Assembly (NCBI GenBank): GCA_963930655.1
Contig: OZ005600.1
Span: 3,723,501 to 3,787,500 of the forward strand
Source of the DNA: Myrica gale
Lineage: Eukaryota; Streptophyta; Magnoliopsida; Fagales; Myricaceae
DNA length: 64,000 bases
Direction: 5' to 3'
Below the pieces are notes generated by a model. It made no database searches. It had not been told where the DNA came from and saw only the letters and a list, made by a program, of their open reading frames with translations. This document shows, in pieces, positions 21,937 to 34,493 of the stretch. The stretch's first letter is position 1. The number at the start of each line of letters is the position of its first letter. The position numbers were made by a program, and so were the translations under genes.

Positions 21937-24900
21937 CTAAAATGCTACATGAAGACCGAGCAATGCCATGAACTGGGAAATGAACTCAGGGTGTCCTGGC
22001 CAAGCTGCTCCCGTTACTAAATTGCCATCAGTGAAGCAAAGATCTATTGGATCAGGTTCCAGCCATGTGGCGCCGGACAAGACAACATGCAGCTTCACGG
22101 CTGGGTATGCAGTACATTTTCTCCCCTGTTGCACCACAAATAAACAAAAAACGTGAATATATAATTCAAGAAACGGGGGCATAGCAATGTTGAAGACGTG
22201 GTAAGGACAACAAACGACGGACACAAAGCACCAAGGGCTTGACAAGGTAATCTCCATTGCCTAATTTTTCCCCCTCTGCGTCAAGCACTGACTAAAGAAG
22301 AATACATGGACAGGGGAGAAGTCACAAGCACAAAAACTCAAAGAAGATTAGTAATCAGAGCAATCAGATGATCTAGTAATAAGCACCAGCAATAAGGCAT
22401 TCTATGAAAGGACAGCAACAACCTAATGGTGGTGGTTCTGGTGGCGAGGAGTAGTGCTGATGGTAATGACTATGGTTGTGACAGCAGTATAAAAGGTAAA
22501 GGTTAGGCTATGGGAATGATAATCTATACAGAAATTTGTAGGTGCAATCTTAGAACAGCTGACCGAGAAGCAAATTTCCTTTTCCTAATAAGCTAGAATC
22601 TCCATTGCCTCATTGGGAATACTCACCGATTTCTAGACCACAAAAACACTATCATACCAAATCGCCCTTGAAACAGAACAATTTAGCAATCTACCCAACT
22701 GATGCCTGATAATTTACCCACATAAAAGAACACTCTAAGGTGAAGTCCACTACTCATGCCTCGAGATAAAACTGACAATCCCCAGTAAAAACTGGAACCT
22801 ATCCCAGATCAGTGAAGTACACAGGTACTTGCCACTCCAAATTCCCACTAATAACCTAGGTTTCCACCATGTACTATGAAAACTAGCCGAAAAAATATAT
22901 TTCATCTTTCTCTATATTCACTGGGTCCATAAACACCTCCACGAGTACCATGAAAATGTATTCTGTCAAGAAATGAAAAATGAAGCCTTATAAACCACAA
23001 TATCCATCTAGTAGAGAAAGATACATATCACATCAAGTAGTTCCACATTTATGAAGTGTCGATTTATTTTAGCATTTCAACTGATATCTGAAAGCATCAA
23101 TCTAATGTTTCATATCTATGCTACTGATATTGAAAGTTTCCCACCGCACAAGGTTTATTCTTATGAAGCTACTATATGATCCAATGAGTAACAAATGACA
23201 AATATGCACTCACAATAATACAGTATTCGCCACCTATATTACATAAAAGTACTATGGTAGAGAATTGCTTCTGAAAGAATAATGCCATTTTGTCAAGAAG
23301 AATACCTTGAGGACACCAGCAGCAGCTAATATCTGCTGCCCATGGCAGATGGATGCGACTGGCTTCTTGGTCTGCATGAATTCCTTCACTATGGCAATGA
23401 CTGACTCATCCAGTGCCAAATATTCCGGAGCTCGACCTCCAGGGATAACAAGACCATCATAATTTGAGATCTCTAGGCCTTCCAATTCGGCAGTTAGAGT
23501 GAAATCGTGGCCTGGCTTCTCACTATAAGTCTGGTCACCTTCAAAATCATGGACAGCAGTTGGGCAGGTATCACCAGCCTTCTTCTTGGGGCAAACTGCA
23601 TCAACATGACACCCTAAAGCTTGAAGGGACTGAAAAGGAACAGTCACCTCATAATCTTCCATGTAGTCCTGAATAGGAGGAAAAAAAAAAGAACATATCC
23701 AAATTATGTCAGGGACAAAAAAGTGATCTTTGGGGAGTTCGACTAGGCACCTAAAACCAAAACCAAGTGATCTTTGATCCTTATCCAAGTGCTCTAGAAT
23801 CTACTAACTCTCAAGGCTAATATTACCTGCCTTCCAGCTTTCAAACTGTGAAATAGAAAGAAAAGGTTCAAAAGACCAGAATAATCAAAGGCTAAATACT
23901 TATTTTTTATTCCCAATCTGCTATTTCTCACTTGAACATATCCAAAAGAAAAGGGAACCTACCCCACAAAGAAACAGGATCCTTTTTTCTCTGCCAGTTA
24001 TAGTCCCTCCTAGTGCTTTCACAAAATGTCTGATGAACTCGGGATGCCCTTCATATGTAGCAGCAGTTATGAAATTACCATCAACAACAGATGCTGACAT
24101 GGTCTCAGGCTCCACCCAATGAGCACCTGCGGCAACGAGTACAGGTTTCACAGCAGGGTATGCAGTGCACTTTCGGCCTTTAACTGAGTCTGCCGCTGCC
24201 AAGATCAATTGCCCATGGCAGATGGAGGCAATTGGTTTCCGGGAGTTGGAGAAGTTGCGGACCAACTCTAGAACCGCTGGATTTGTAGTAAGATATTCTG
24301 GAGCCCGTCCTCCCGGTATCACCAAGCCATCATATTTGGTAAATTCAATTTCATCAAATGTTGCATTCAGTGCAAAATTGTGACCACGTGACTCAGAGTA
24401 AGTCTGCATGCAATAAAAACGTCAAAAAGCAAATATTAGAAAGAAGGAAATAGAATAAGATAACTATATTATCTACTCCAGTCTCCAGAAGAATTAAAGA
24501 AGACCACTTATACATCATAAATAAGCACATAAAGAAAGCACCATACTCAATCATAAGTAGTACTATCTAAATTACAAATCGACCATTGCTCCTCAGCTCT
24601 TAAACATTCGTAAACAATAAGTTTGTACATCCATCAAGCGGCAGAACTGAATGAAATTGAATCATAGGATGCCAATTTCCGTGACCCAAAGTTGGCAGGC
24701 TCCTTGATTGCTTGGCCTTCATTAGCGATCCTTTCCGTAAGTACCTAGTCCAGGAGCTCGGTTATGAATTTTGAAAAGTTGAAATTAAGCAAAGCCACAA
24801 CGAAAAGTTGTTTCTCCGATTTGCCTCCACTATAACATCATAAACTTCTAGTGCTCCCAGTTTTCATGGGCAAAATCCGAAATTCCCAAATTAAAGCGAG

Positions 24901-25256
24901 AAGGAAAAAGTATAGAGACCAAAACAAGAGAGGGAGAGAGACAGAGACAGACAGACCTGATGACCAGCAGGTTGATGAACGGCAGTGCGGCAGACTTCAC
25001 CAGCTTTCTTGCCGGGGCACACGGAATCTACTGCCACTCCAAATGCCTGCAGCGCTTGGAAAGGAACCATTGCCTGCAATCAGAAAACAACACAGCCAGA
25101 CATTAACATTACAAACACCGATACAACGAAGAAAACTGATATTGAGAGAGAGAGAGAGAGAGCAAAGCGCATGATAGGTTCAGAACAGGCCTCATAATCT
25201 TCCATGTAATCACCGCATAGCAGCAGAACTCTTTTCTGAGCCTTGGTATTCGCCAT
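21937..25256 (-). CDS. DJ1D: DJ-1 homolog D (tandem DJ-1/PfpI domains)
   Basis: Five exons on the minus strand: 25191-25256, 24957-25073, 23963-24403, 23306-23668, 21937-22125. Joined they give 391 residues, matching the plant DJ-1D length. Each half is a DJ-1/PfpI fold with an acidic GDYMEDYE block, a [13 protein letters not shown] loop and a nucleophile elbow SICHGQ, placing the presumed catalytic cysteines at residues 123 and 316. The halves meet at [11 protein letters not shown] (residue 208), an exon boundary. Known members show glyoxalase III-type activity (methylglyoxal to lactate without glutathione) and are linked to carbonyl detoxification and stress; that is family knowledge. All junctions are phase 0. 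Introns 2-4 are GT-AG, but intron 1 (25074-25190) has a GC donor. The start is the first Met before a normal N-terminus. No signal peptide is visible. Confidence 0.95.
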
Positions 25257-26597
25257 TGGATTCAGATTCTTTCCAGGACGAGACAGAGAGACGGAGATTT
25301 GTGTGGAGGAGTGGGGTGGAGTTCCGGATCAGTGAAGTTGACAATATTTATATCTTCTTTCTATTTTCTTTGTTATTGTTCCGATGTTTTTTTTTATCTG
25401 AAGAAAGAGAGAATGGCTCAGCAATCAGTCACCAAAGCGATTTGGAAACTTCAGGAACGCAGCCAACACGTTGCGGGCTTTCCCCAATTCTCGCGGGCCT
25501 CGTGGCTGTGTTTCTCTGTTTGCTTGAGGCTTCGTGGCAGTGAATCAAAGAGAGATACGTAGCCACGAGGCCCACGACCATTCGTTTGTTTTCTAAGGTA
25601 TTATTATTCCTTGGCCCTGTAAACATGCTAATTAATAAGTTCGATATTTGCTCACCACTTAAATGAGATCGATGTTTGCTTATGCGTTGTGAGCTGCAAG
25701 GATAATTAAATATAGACAGGACTACCTGGGTTATGTTCGTTTTGAGTAAAAATGTAGGATTTTAAAGAAGTTGTGAATATTTATGTTGAATAGTATTTTA
25801 TTGGTGTTTGTGTAAAGTGGAGAGAGAAATGATTTGATATAATTGTTTAATAAAAAAATATTGGAGTTATGTGAAGAAATATAGAAAGAGAAAATTTATA
25901 TTGAATAAAAAATTAAAAAATTGTTGAAAATTGTGTAAAATGTATTGGTGTTTGTGTTTGAATTCTGAATATATTCAGTGGTAATAGTGTGAATAAACTT
26001 AGAATCCTGAAAAAAAGTTGGAACGAACGTATCCCCCCGATCGCCTGTGTTTATTTTGCTGGCCTTCGCCAGAAATTCCTTATTTTAAGGATCGTGATTA
26101 ATGTGGGTGGTTATCTTGATAGCACATCTAATTTGACAGAGCAGGAGTCAAAATGTCAGATTATGGTCGGAGAGAGTGTCATAATTTTGATAGCACATCT
26201 AATTGGAAGCTGTAGTTTGATAAATCTATGTACTTTGATCTAATTGCGGGCCTTAAAGGCTTCAGTGCTTCACCAGTAAAAGTAATACTATGATGAGCTC
26301 TAGAATCCAACCTCTAATCTCCCTTACCCATTTTTCACTTAAAAAGTAAATTAAAATTTCACATGGAAAAAGAAAGAGAGACCTCCTCGCGCACGATTTT
26401 TTTTTTTTTATGCATTCATCATTATGACTTTTGTATTATCCACTGGGGAATGCGTGGGCTGCCTTGATGACATTGAATGCTCAACTACCCACCCTCCCCA
26501 TCTAATCAAAAGAATCCATTAAATGAGTAGTTATAACGGAGAGTAGCTCCATCTCGTGCTTAGAAGAGTAACATCCCCAAAGAGAGAGACAAGGTAA
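25257..26597. other. divergent intergenic region between DJ1D and the CASP-like gene
   Basis: Holds both promoters, DJ1D leftwards and CASP-like rightwards. Includes A/T-rich stretches and small ORFs without family resemblance. No clear TATA box could be assigned for either gene. Confidence 0.5.
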
Positions 26598-28085
26598 ATG
26601 CCGGAGAAGAGGGCTACCTCTCCCATGGACATCGTAGCGCCAAGAGATGTGGAGGAGGGAAGTGACAGCAGTTTGCGCACTGTAGAGAGCTTGCTGCGCT
26701 TAGTCCCCATGGCACTCTGCGTCGCCGCACTCGTGGTCATGCTCAAGAACTCTCAGAGCAACGACTTCGGTTCTGTTTCCTACACCGACCTAGGAGCATT
26801 CAGGTAGTCAGTCCCATACAGTTCCATTCAGATATCCAAGCATCTGTCCTGTACAGTGCACTGGCTTCCTAGTTATTTTTATGAACTTTCTTTATTGGAT
26901 TAGAGTCTTTATTAACTTCAGTATAGAGCCAAATCTCTCTCATGGTTGCTAATATGTTCTAGAAAATATAAGCCGGATGAACAGCAGAAGCCAGAGGCCT
27001 GATAATTCCCCAGCCACACTTCTAAACTGTTTGACGCCAATATTGTAAACAAGTTCTGAGTCATGTTAGCTTATTTATTACCCTAATCTCTTGTGACTTT
27101 GAGGACTTCAACATCTACTTCGTTGTTTTCATTGTTGATCAGAAGTAAAAGGAACGAAATTAAATATTTCTGCGTAGTTTTGAGCACGCAGCAGAGATCA
27201 ATTTCTCAGATATACATTAAACAGGATAGGTTTTTGTTTTTGGTCCATGCAATAAAGCAAATTAATATCCCTTTATTTGTGCAGCTTCTGACTATATAAT
27301 AGTCAGAACTCGAACATAGAATGGTGTGTCCAGATTGTCGGTGCTTTTATTTCTAGTAGATCTCTCGGGATATCGGTCACCGCTATCCTTTGCCTAACAT
27401 AGAGCAATTGTGTTATCTTGATCTCTTTTTAAGATCCTGCGAGCCACTTTAACAACCTGGTAAAGTTCAGTTATAGGTAACTTTTTCGTTGTATGGTTCT
27501 AACTTTAGAATGCAAGCCAGCAGCAATTATTTGAAAAAAAAATAGAATGGTGACTGTCACTGACTAGCTTACTCAAAAGACTTTTTTTTTTTTTTACTTT
27601 CTTATGGCAGGTATTTGGTGCACGCCAATGGAATTTGTGCAGGCTATTCCCTTCTTTCAGCTGTAATTGTAGCCATGCCTCGCCCCTCCACCATGTCCCG
27701 CGCTTGGACCTTCTTTTTCCTTGACCAGGTCCGTTGATTTCGAGAATCTTTTATACTTAATAGTTATGAAAAAGCAAGAATCCACTAAATTGATGTCTGT
27801 TGATGCACCTAGGTACTCACCTACGCAATTCTGGCTGCCGGCGCTGTGTCATTGGAAGCGTTGTTCCTGGCATACAAGGGAGATACAGCCATTACCTGGA
27901 GTGCAGCTTGTGGGTCCTTTGATGGATTCTGCCACAAGGCCACGGCATCCGTGGCCCTCACTTTCATTGTAGTCGGTTGCTATGCAGTGCTCTCACTCGT
28001 TTCCTCCTACAAACTTTTCAGCAACTTTGATGCACCTGCGGCCAACCCCAACAAGGGCATCGACATTGCTGCCTTCCAAGGATGA
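26598..28085 (+). CDS. CASP-like membrane protein (CASPL2 type)
   Basis: Three exons, 26598-26803, 27611-27728 and 27813-28085, give 198 residues with GT-AG introns in phases 2 and 0. Four membrane segments are visible at about residues 28-50, 69-95, 109-130 and 150-175, the layout of the MARVEL-like CASP/CASPL family (UPF0497). The block [17 protein letters not shown] after the first intron and the [17 protein letters not shown] loop with two cysteines are typical of subfamily 2 (closest, from memory, to 2A). CASPs build membrane scaffolds for the Casparian strip in root endodermis; CASPLs are broader membrane-domain proteins whose roles are mostly open. The first Met gives a short acidic cytosolic N-terminus, as usual. 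Confidence is high for the family, lower for the subgroup. Confidence 0.93.
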
Positions 28086-29409
28086 CCGCAATTGAGTTAT
28101 TACAGTTTCGTGCACCCGACTTGACATCTGGGCTTCGACGTTGTGCTCTTGTAACCTACTATTTGTGTATGAATTACGCTACTTGCTTGTGGTTCTTCTT
28201 AACGAATGGGTCTGACCAGAAAAGCTCTGGCTACTTCCAAATAAGAACCTTTTGTTTTCAGCTTCCAGATCCTAATACGATAACCATTGTCCATTAATAT
28301 GGCTTAAACGGCTAGCTTCTCTCTAAAGAAGGTGAGTTTTTTTTGTTTCATGCATCCCCATTTCAATCGTGCATGTTTAGCTCCTGTATGAACTGAAGTG
28401 ACTTTTAATCCAGGAATGCTCAGATTTTGCTTTAGAACCGTGTGGTGGATTGTAGCAAAAATTAGGACTTAAAAGAGTTGCCCCAAGTCCTGACCTTTCA
28501 AATCATTAGGGTGATAATTCCAGAAGAGTCTCGAGCAGATGCTGACTTGGATTGCTTAGCTAGAGAAATATTGGACAGGTCAACAGAGTCCAATTTTATT
28601 GCCGTGTATAATCTTCCCGCCTGTGGAATTGGTGTTTGATTGTCAAAAATTTTAGAATATTCTTAAAATTTTAAAAATTATGTAATTTGTAAAAAATTGT
28701 TAAAATTTTAAATTATATTTACGATGTAGGTCTTTCACGGGTATAAATGGAAATGTTGGGAATTGCTTTAGGGATAAAAGCGTCCTAGAATTGGTACGGT
28801 ATCAAAAGTGTGTTTGGCTGGGGCCAACACGTTGATACCCCGAATTGTTGGACGTTTCGGTTCTAAAGCTCTTCATCATCATAAAACTCACCGTCTTATT
28901 TTCTGGTAAAATCGCAAACTTATAACAGAGACTGAGGTCTTCCCTCGGGAAAAAGCTCACCGGGGGAGCACTAAAGCTACTTAGGGCTGGGCATGTTATT
29001 GCAGAAGGCGCCTGGTTTACAGTGTCTGCAATTCGACTGTACAGATACCCTGTTGTTTGGGTGAAAATTCCCTTTCAAAGGTGTCAAATTGTGTAACAAT
29101 CAACTCCAAAAGTAAAACCCATTACTCACTGTAGAAGAAGGATTCAAAGCCACCAACGAAAGTAACTTGGAAACGAACGCAATACAGATTAATAAAAGAG
29201 AAGCAAAATCTCGCCATCGGATTCAAAGTATTGACCTAGGATTTTACAAAAGTATTAGCAAGTCCTCGATCACATTAGTTTTGTGAAAGTAACTTCACAG
29301 AATCACCGTTACACATTGAGGGCCAAAACCGTTCACAATTCAGACATGCTTTTGACTTATTCACCGCCCAACAAACAAAACGAAGCACTACAAAACAAAG
29401 GCACAATGA
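28086..29409. other. convergent intergenic region between the CASP-like gene and MGST3
   Basis: 3' flanks of two convergent genes. No gene, RNA or bounded repeat could be supported. Confidence 0.55.
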
Positions 29410-30059
29410 TCAAAGAAGAAGACTGACCCCGAATGAGACAGTGCAGACCATAAGCCCCATCACGGCCAAGAACCCATATTTGCCGATTGTGAGACGGTTC
29501 TTGGGATCGCCAGTGGCATAGCCTTTGAAGTAGAAAAAACGAGCCACGGTGTAAACCAAACCGAGCGCAGCGCACGTGCGCGGATGCTTCATCCCTCCCA
29601 GTATCATCAGCGTGAAAAACACGGGCATCAACTCCAGCGAGTTCTGATGCCCTCTCTGCTTACACACGGTTGAATCGATTACTCCTCAATCCGTCACAAA
29701 AAACAGATTATCTTCTAAGAAAATTAGGAAAAAACAAACCTGAATACAGTTGAAGAGCTTCGCGTCTTTGTGTTCCGATTCTATAGCGTAAAGGATTGGA
29801 TATGGCACAATGAACCTGTTAGCAATCGAAATAAAATTAAAACTTACCAAAAAGGGAATTGCTTTGGTACAACCCAGAAAACAGGAGCAACAACAGAAGA
29901 AAGAACAAGGCCATGAGATTAGAGGGAGGCATAGGAGAAGTACTTCTTCCGGGCCTTGCCGATTTGGAAAGCCATCCAGAAGTTGACAAGACTGTAGAGA
30001 ACGATAACGATGACCACAAAGCCGTACTCCTTAGGCAGCACCAGCTCCACTTCGCCCAT
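29410..30059 (-). CDS. MGST3: microsomal glutathione S-transferase 3 (MAPEG family)
   Basis: Three minus-strand exons, 29944-30059, 29740-29815 and 29410-29655, join to 145 residues. The N-terminal GEVELVLPKEYG, a membrane helix ending in WMAFQIGKARKK, the MAPEG signature FNCIQRGHQNSLE spanning the second junction, and two further hydrophobic segments match plant MGST3. Family role: an integral ER-membrane trimer that conjugates glutathione to lipophilic electrophiles and reduces lipid hydroperoxides. Introns are GT-AG and short (128 and 84 bp). The start is fixed by the first Met, which gives the usual family N-terminus. Length and motifs look intact. Confidence 0.94.
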
Positions 30060-31455
30060 TCTTATCTTCCTATCCGAAGCCCAGATCACGGTCTGAAATT
30101 CACCGCCGGTAGTGGATGTGAGAAGCGAGAGAAATCCCCCAAATGAGCTAGGCGTCGACTGTCTGACCGACTCCCTTCGTAGATATAGATGGCTTCCTCA
30201 CATTTATTGTAAATGGGCTTTCGGCGACTTTTTCTCCAAGTCAGTATCCAAACCAACTGCTACAAGCCTACAACGTGACAAACCAATAAATTATTTCACA
30301 TTTGACGCGAGAAAAAAAAAAGGAATATTATTAACCACAGTTAGGAAATAAGTTAACTGGATATGGATAACAGTCCATTCGCTACACGCCTACACCCGCT
30401 TCTCTCCGCTCATTTTTACCTTCCGATCCGAAACCCATATGATGGTCCGCTATCGACTTTGTCGTATCAGGACGAACATTGAGAGTGATGCCCCCGAATG
30501 ATTCAGACTTTGACCTACTAGCCCATCTGCCTACGGGGACAGTTGTGCTTCTGATGTTTCTGTGGGCTTTCACGCTACGAATACTGAGCCTTTTAGCTGC
30601 CCAGTTGGTTAGTAGTGTAGGTACTGATGGCTCTGGGCTCGGGAGATGTTTTGCTGTGGTGCAATGAGACTGGACAGGGTAAGTTGCCTAGAACTCGGGC
30701 TGAGTTGTTCAATGTGTTGATCGGGTCGATCCTTGCTTGAGAAGTTCTCTGAACTTTCTTCCCCAACTTTCTGTTCTTACGTGCCGGTACTGCATTTCGA
30801 GTTTGCCTTCTCTCTTCCTGTACCCGGTGGGAAACTCAGTGGACAGACAATCCATAGTCTGGGCGGCGGACCTGACGTGAAACGGTGGAAGATCCCCTGG
30901 AAGTATGTGATTTCTGTCCGCGCCCTCGGTGATCAGATTCTCCTTGTTCTGGTTACATACTTCATTCCTTCATTTATAGCGTTGAGCAATTGTTTACGTG
31001 GGTAAGGTTAGTGGGGAAACAAAAGGGAAAAAAAAAAAAAGAACTTCACGTAAGAAGTGGGCGTTATGGTTCTGAGCAGAGAAAGGAAAAAGAAGCGGGG
31101 TTGACGCCCTTAAGTACTTGCCTATACGCATAAAATTTGTTCTTTTACCCCTTAGAGCTTGAATAATGTCTTTCTATATACATGTATTCATCAATGGGAA
31201 CGCTTCGTTTTCAGTTGTACAACATCCCCTTCGCTTCCTCTGAAGTCTGAAGGGCTCTTTTTCTTTTTTCTTTTTTCTTTTTTGTGGGGCATCCATAAAA
31301 CTCTCTCCTTTGCGGGTAGGGCATCCGTACAACCTCCGGTTCGGTGATAGAGTTCCGTTTCTTTTTGTGTGAATTTGATCTTGTTATAGGTAAGAGGACA
31401 TTATTTGATGATTTTGCATTGTGTTTTTTTTTTAGTTAGGAAAGAAGAGCAGATA
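30060..31455. other. upstream of MGST3 and of the first helicase pseudogene
   Basis: No complete gene. At 30398-30442 a 45-bp stretch resembles the MGST3 start-codon region and 5' UTR (30053-30097) at about 78 percent by eye, in the same orientation, suggesting an old partial duplication. A frame at 30479-30667 with a hydrophobic stretch shows no family I know. Confidence 0.4.
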
Positions 31456-32150
31456 ATGGAACGTACTTATCAAGGTAAAAGCTCGATACGAGAAGTGTTT
31501 TCTTGGTCATTCAGGATGAACTCAACAGAGATCTATACAAAAGCAAGGTGTGCTTGCGCCCATTTTTCCAAGTTGCCTTTTTGTCCATGTCCCCTTCTTG
31601 TTTTTCTTTGAGCATTTTGTACTGATTTTGTGGCCATGCTTGTCGAGACTTCATTGCTTTTAAAATTTAAGTGGACACATTTCATTGCTTTGGCCATTCT
31701 TGTTGAACTTTCTGTATATCTTAACTGTTTGTTTTCTTGACAACTTCCATCCTGAACATGAAAAATTCTCCTTTTATTGAGTATATCAATGTGGGTGCGT
31801 ATGGTGCTTGTTTCCCACTCTTCCAGATTATTCGAAATTAGTACGAGCAGAGTTCCTGATTGTTTGAAATTCAGTTGAAATGCAAGAGTGCTCCGAGGTT
31901 TGGGGGGGATGCGAGAGGAATGACACGAAGCTGTGACTTTGTAGTTTCATACAGAAGCTCCCCATTGTTGAGAAGGATGGTTGAATTAGAACCACAAGGC
32001 AGGGTAATAGGAAAGTAACCTATAAATTAATCGACCTGTTTGCTGCACAGGTGCTTTTCTTCTGATGCCTTATGCCTTGATTCACTTCATATGATATGGA
32101 TGGGAATTCCCATTGTTGTCAACTAGGCTGCTGCTTCAGGAGATTGTTTG

Positions 32151-32375
32151 TTAGAAATAAAAATTTAAACTTTGATAAGTGAGGACAAACCTTGAGTTTG
32201 CGAGGGAGTGTTGAGAAATGTGTAGTCCCACATTGCTTAGACAATGTGGGCAAGTTAGTTTTTTTGACTTATAAATAAGCCCCCTATGTAACATTTTTAA
32301 TATAACGTAACAAATCCAATTGGTGTTCCCATAATTAGATGTCTCACTTATCAAAGTTTAAATTTTTATTTCTAA
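32151..32375. mobile_element. MITE-like element with 33-bp perfect inverted repeats
   Basis: 32151-32183 is an exact reverse complement of 32343-32375. The 225-bp unit encodes nothing and contains a second internal palindrome (CCCACATTG...CAATGTGGG near 32229-32252). It lies in intron 1 of helicase pseudogene 1. The target-site duplication is unclear, so the superfamily is not assigned. Confidence 0.8.
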
Positions 32376-33282
32376 CCTTGTTTAACATTTTTCGATGCAA
32401 TTGGGAGTTAGGAAGAATTAGCAGTGGATAATAATATTAGGCAGAAAGAGCTAGTCAAGATAGATAGGAGTCGGTCAATCACCACGTTTTTTCACTTTTC
32501 AGTGGCCCGGCTGCTTTGCTTTTGGTGTTTGCATTTGGTGGCTCCTCTTGAGTCTTGGGTAGAATATTGGTCGTGGAACTTTTGGAGTGTTGGGGATGGT
32601 TGTTGCGAAAGGAGTCAGCTTTTTGAGGGGATTGATCTCTACTTAAGTCATTGGATTATTGGCTCTTAGTTCGACTCGGCTTTAATTGTTCTTCTATTCG
32701 ATTTTGCTTGATGATTTTTCTGAAGGAGCTAGTTCCCCTTATATTATAGGGGCTTTTTTTTCTACCCCAAAGGACAGAAGAAGAAAGAAAAGAGGAGACG
32801 GCAGGAAAAGAAATTTAATTGGGAATGCATACATTGTACTAGAGATATTTCTTTGTAGTCTGTGAAGTATTCCCTCTTGCTTATAGGAATGCTTTAACTT
32901 CCTATGTGTATTAATCTGCTAACGCCCAAAATGCTTTTTGATAGGTGAAGCAAATCCTAGAGACGTTCTTGTCAATGGCTCATTATCTGAATTCATTTGT
33001 CTTCCCGTTACTTGAGGAAACACATGCTGATTTGTACTCATGCATGACAATGGTGTTGAAGGCACTAGTGGGTGAAATTCTTACTATTGGTATATAGTAT
33101 ATCTAAAGATTACAATCCTCTTGATGGCTTGGTCTACAATATCGAAATGAAAAGGCTGGGAGAATCTGAATCTGATAGCGAAATATATGAACCAGAGCCC
33201 GGAGATCTCATAGCGTTGACAGGTGTAAGGCCGACATGCATTGATGATTTGAAGATGACTATAGGATCCTATCTTCGCTATT

Positions 33283-34493
33283 GATAACCCAACATTTTGG
33301 GGTATCAAAATTTCAACCAAGCCAAACACTTGGTCTTTTAATATCCCAAAATTGGCTATTAATATCCCAAAATTTTGATCCGTACCAACTTTAAGATGTT
33401 TTTGCCCCTGAAACAACCCCCACATTTCCAAATATATCCCCATCGATATAGGGTCTCTTAAGACATTCCGATGGGAAATCAGTAAATACATGGTCCCAAT
33501 CTCTGTGCGCGAATTTAATTCTGCCTCTTCTGCATTTACGAAATTACCCATCACTTGGACCGACTGACTATGCTCTGAACAGGGATAAAATTAACACTTC
33601 AAAATGTTGTGGGAATGCACCTGGCAGACCTCAGCAAACTCCAGCCTTGCACTCAGAAATTCACTAGTGGCTGAGAAAAGTCCCCCAGCCCCTGCATCCA
33701 ACAGTTTCTTCGAGGAACCCAACCTGATTTTTCATTTTTTTCAACTCACTTATTTTATGCAAAAGTCAAACAAACAAATCCAATGATTGCCAATTATTAG
33801 TATTAATTACTACCTTAAAATTTTTCAACATTTACCCAAACACACTCCAAAATTTTCACAACATTTTACAAATTTCAATAAACTTCAATATTTACAAGAT
33901 TTCCATTTCCCGAAATTTTGGCAATTAAACGCCACCAATTGCTTTGGTGCAAGCAAGAAGGAAGATTGGAAATGGAAGTTTTGAGGGCATTCAAATATTA
34001 TGGTCAAAACCCATTGAATATGAACAAAACAGGCCAAGGAATAAGAAACAAACAATTTGGTTTGCTGTTTTTCTTATAAACATTACAACAAATACCCGCA
34101 CATGGAAAGCATTGAACTGAGGGCTTGTCAATGACTAATTTCACCTTTTAATTGAAATATTTATATTTTGATGCTTTGACAATTTCAATTTTGTTTCCCA
34201 TGTTTCTCTTTTTAATATAAAAAAATTCAGACCTCGTGTGTATCTGTTGTTATGTGGTCTGGGATAACACTTTTTGGGGGTGTTTGTTTCCCCAAAATTT
34301 TGGGGTTCGAAATTTCCAACAAAACAAACACACTCCAAAATTTTTAACTTTTACACATACATACTCTACTTTTCACAAACCCCAATAAATCTCATTAAAG
34401 TAAAAATTCTCAAAATTTCGAGAATATTCCCCGAAATTTCCACAGACAAACACCGCCTTTAAGTTGATAGGAAAGTTCATTTACTTGCACTAG
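33283..34493. other. AT-rich insertion block in helicase pseudogene 1
   Basis: Helicase similarity stops at about 33282 in exon 2 and returns at about 34530 in exon 3. The block between repeats phrases such as CCCAAAATTTTGG and ACAAACACACTCCAAAATTTT in several places and includes a small inverted-repeat element (34276-34456). It is probably a composite of MITE-type elements; outer ends could not be fixed. Confidence 0.45.
34276..34456. mobile_element. small MITE candidate
   Basis: The left end GGGGGTGTTTGTTTCC and the right end, read in reverse complement as GGCGGTGTTTGTCTGTGG, form an imperfect inverted repeat. T-rich flanks (TTT on both sides) could be a 3-bp target duplication. It is 181 bp long with no coding capacity. 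Confidence 0.45.
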
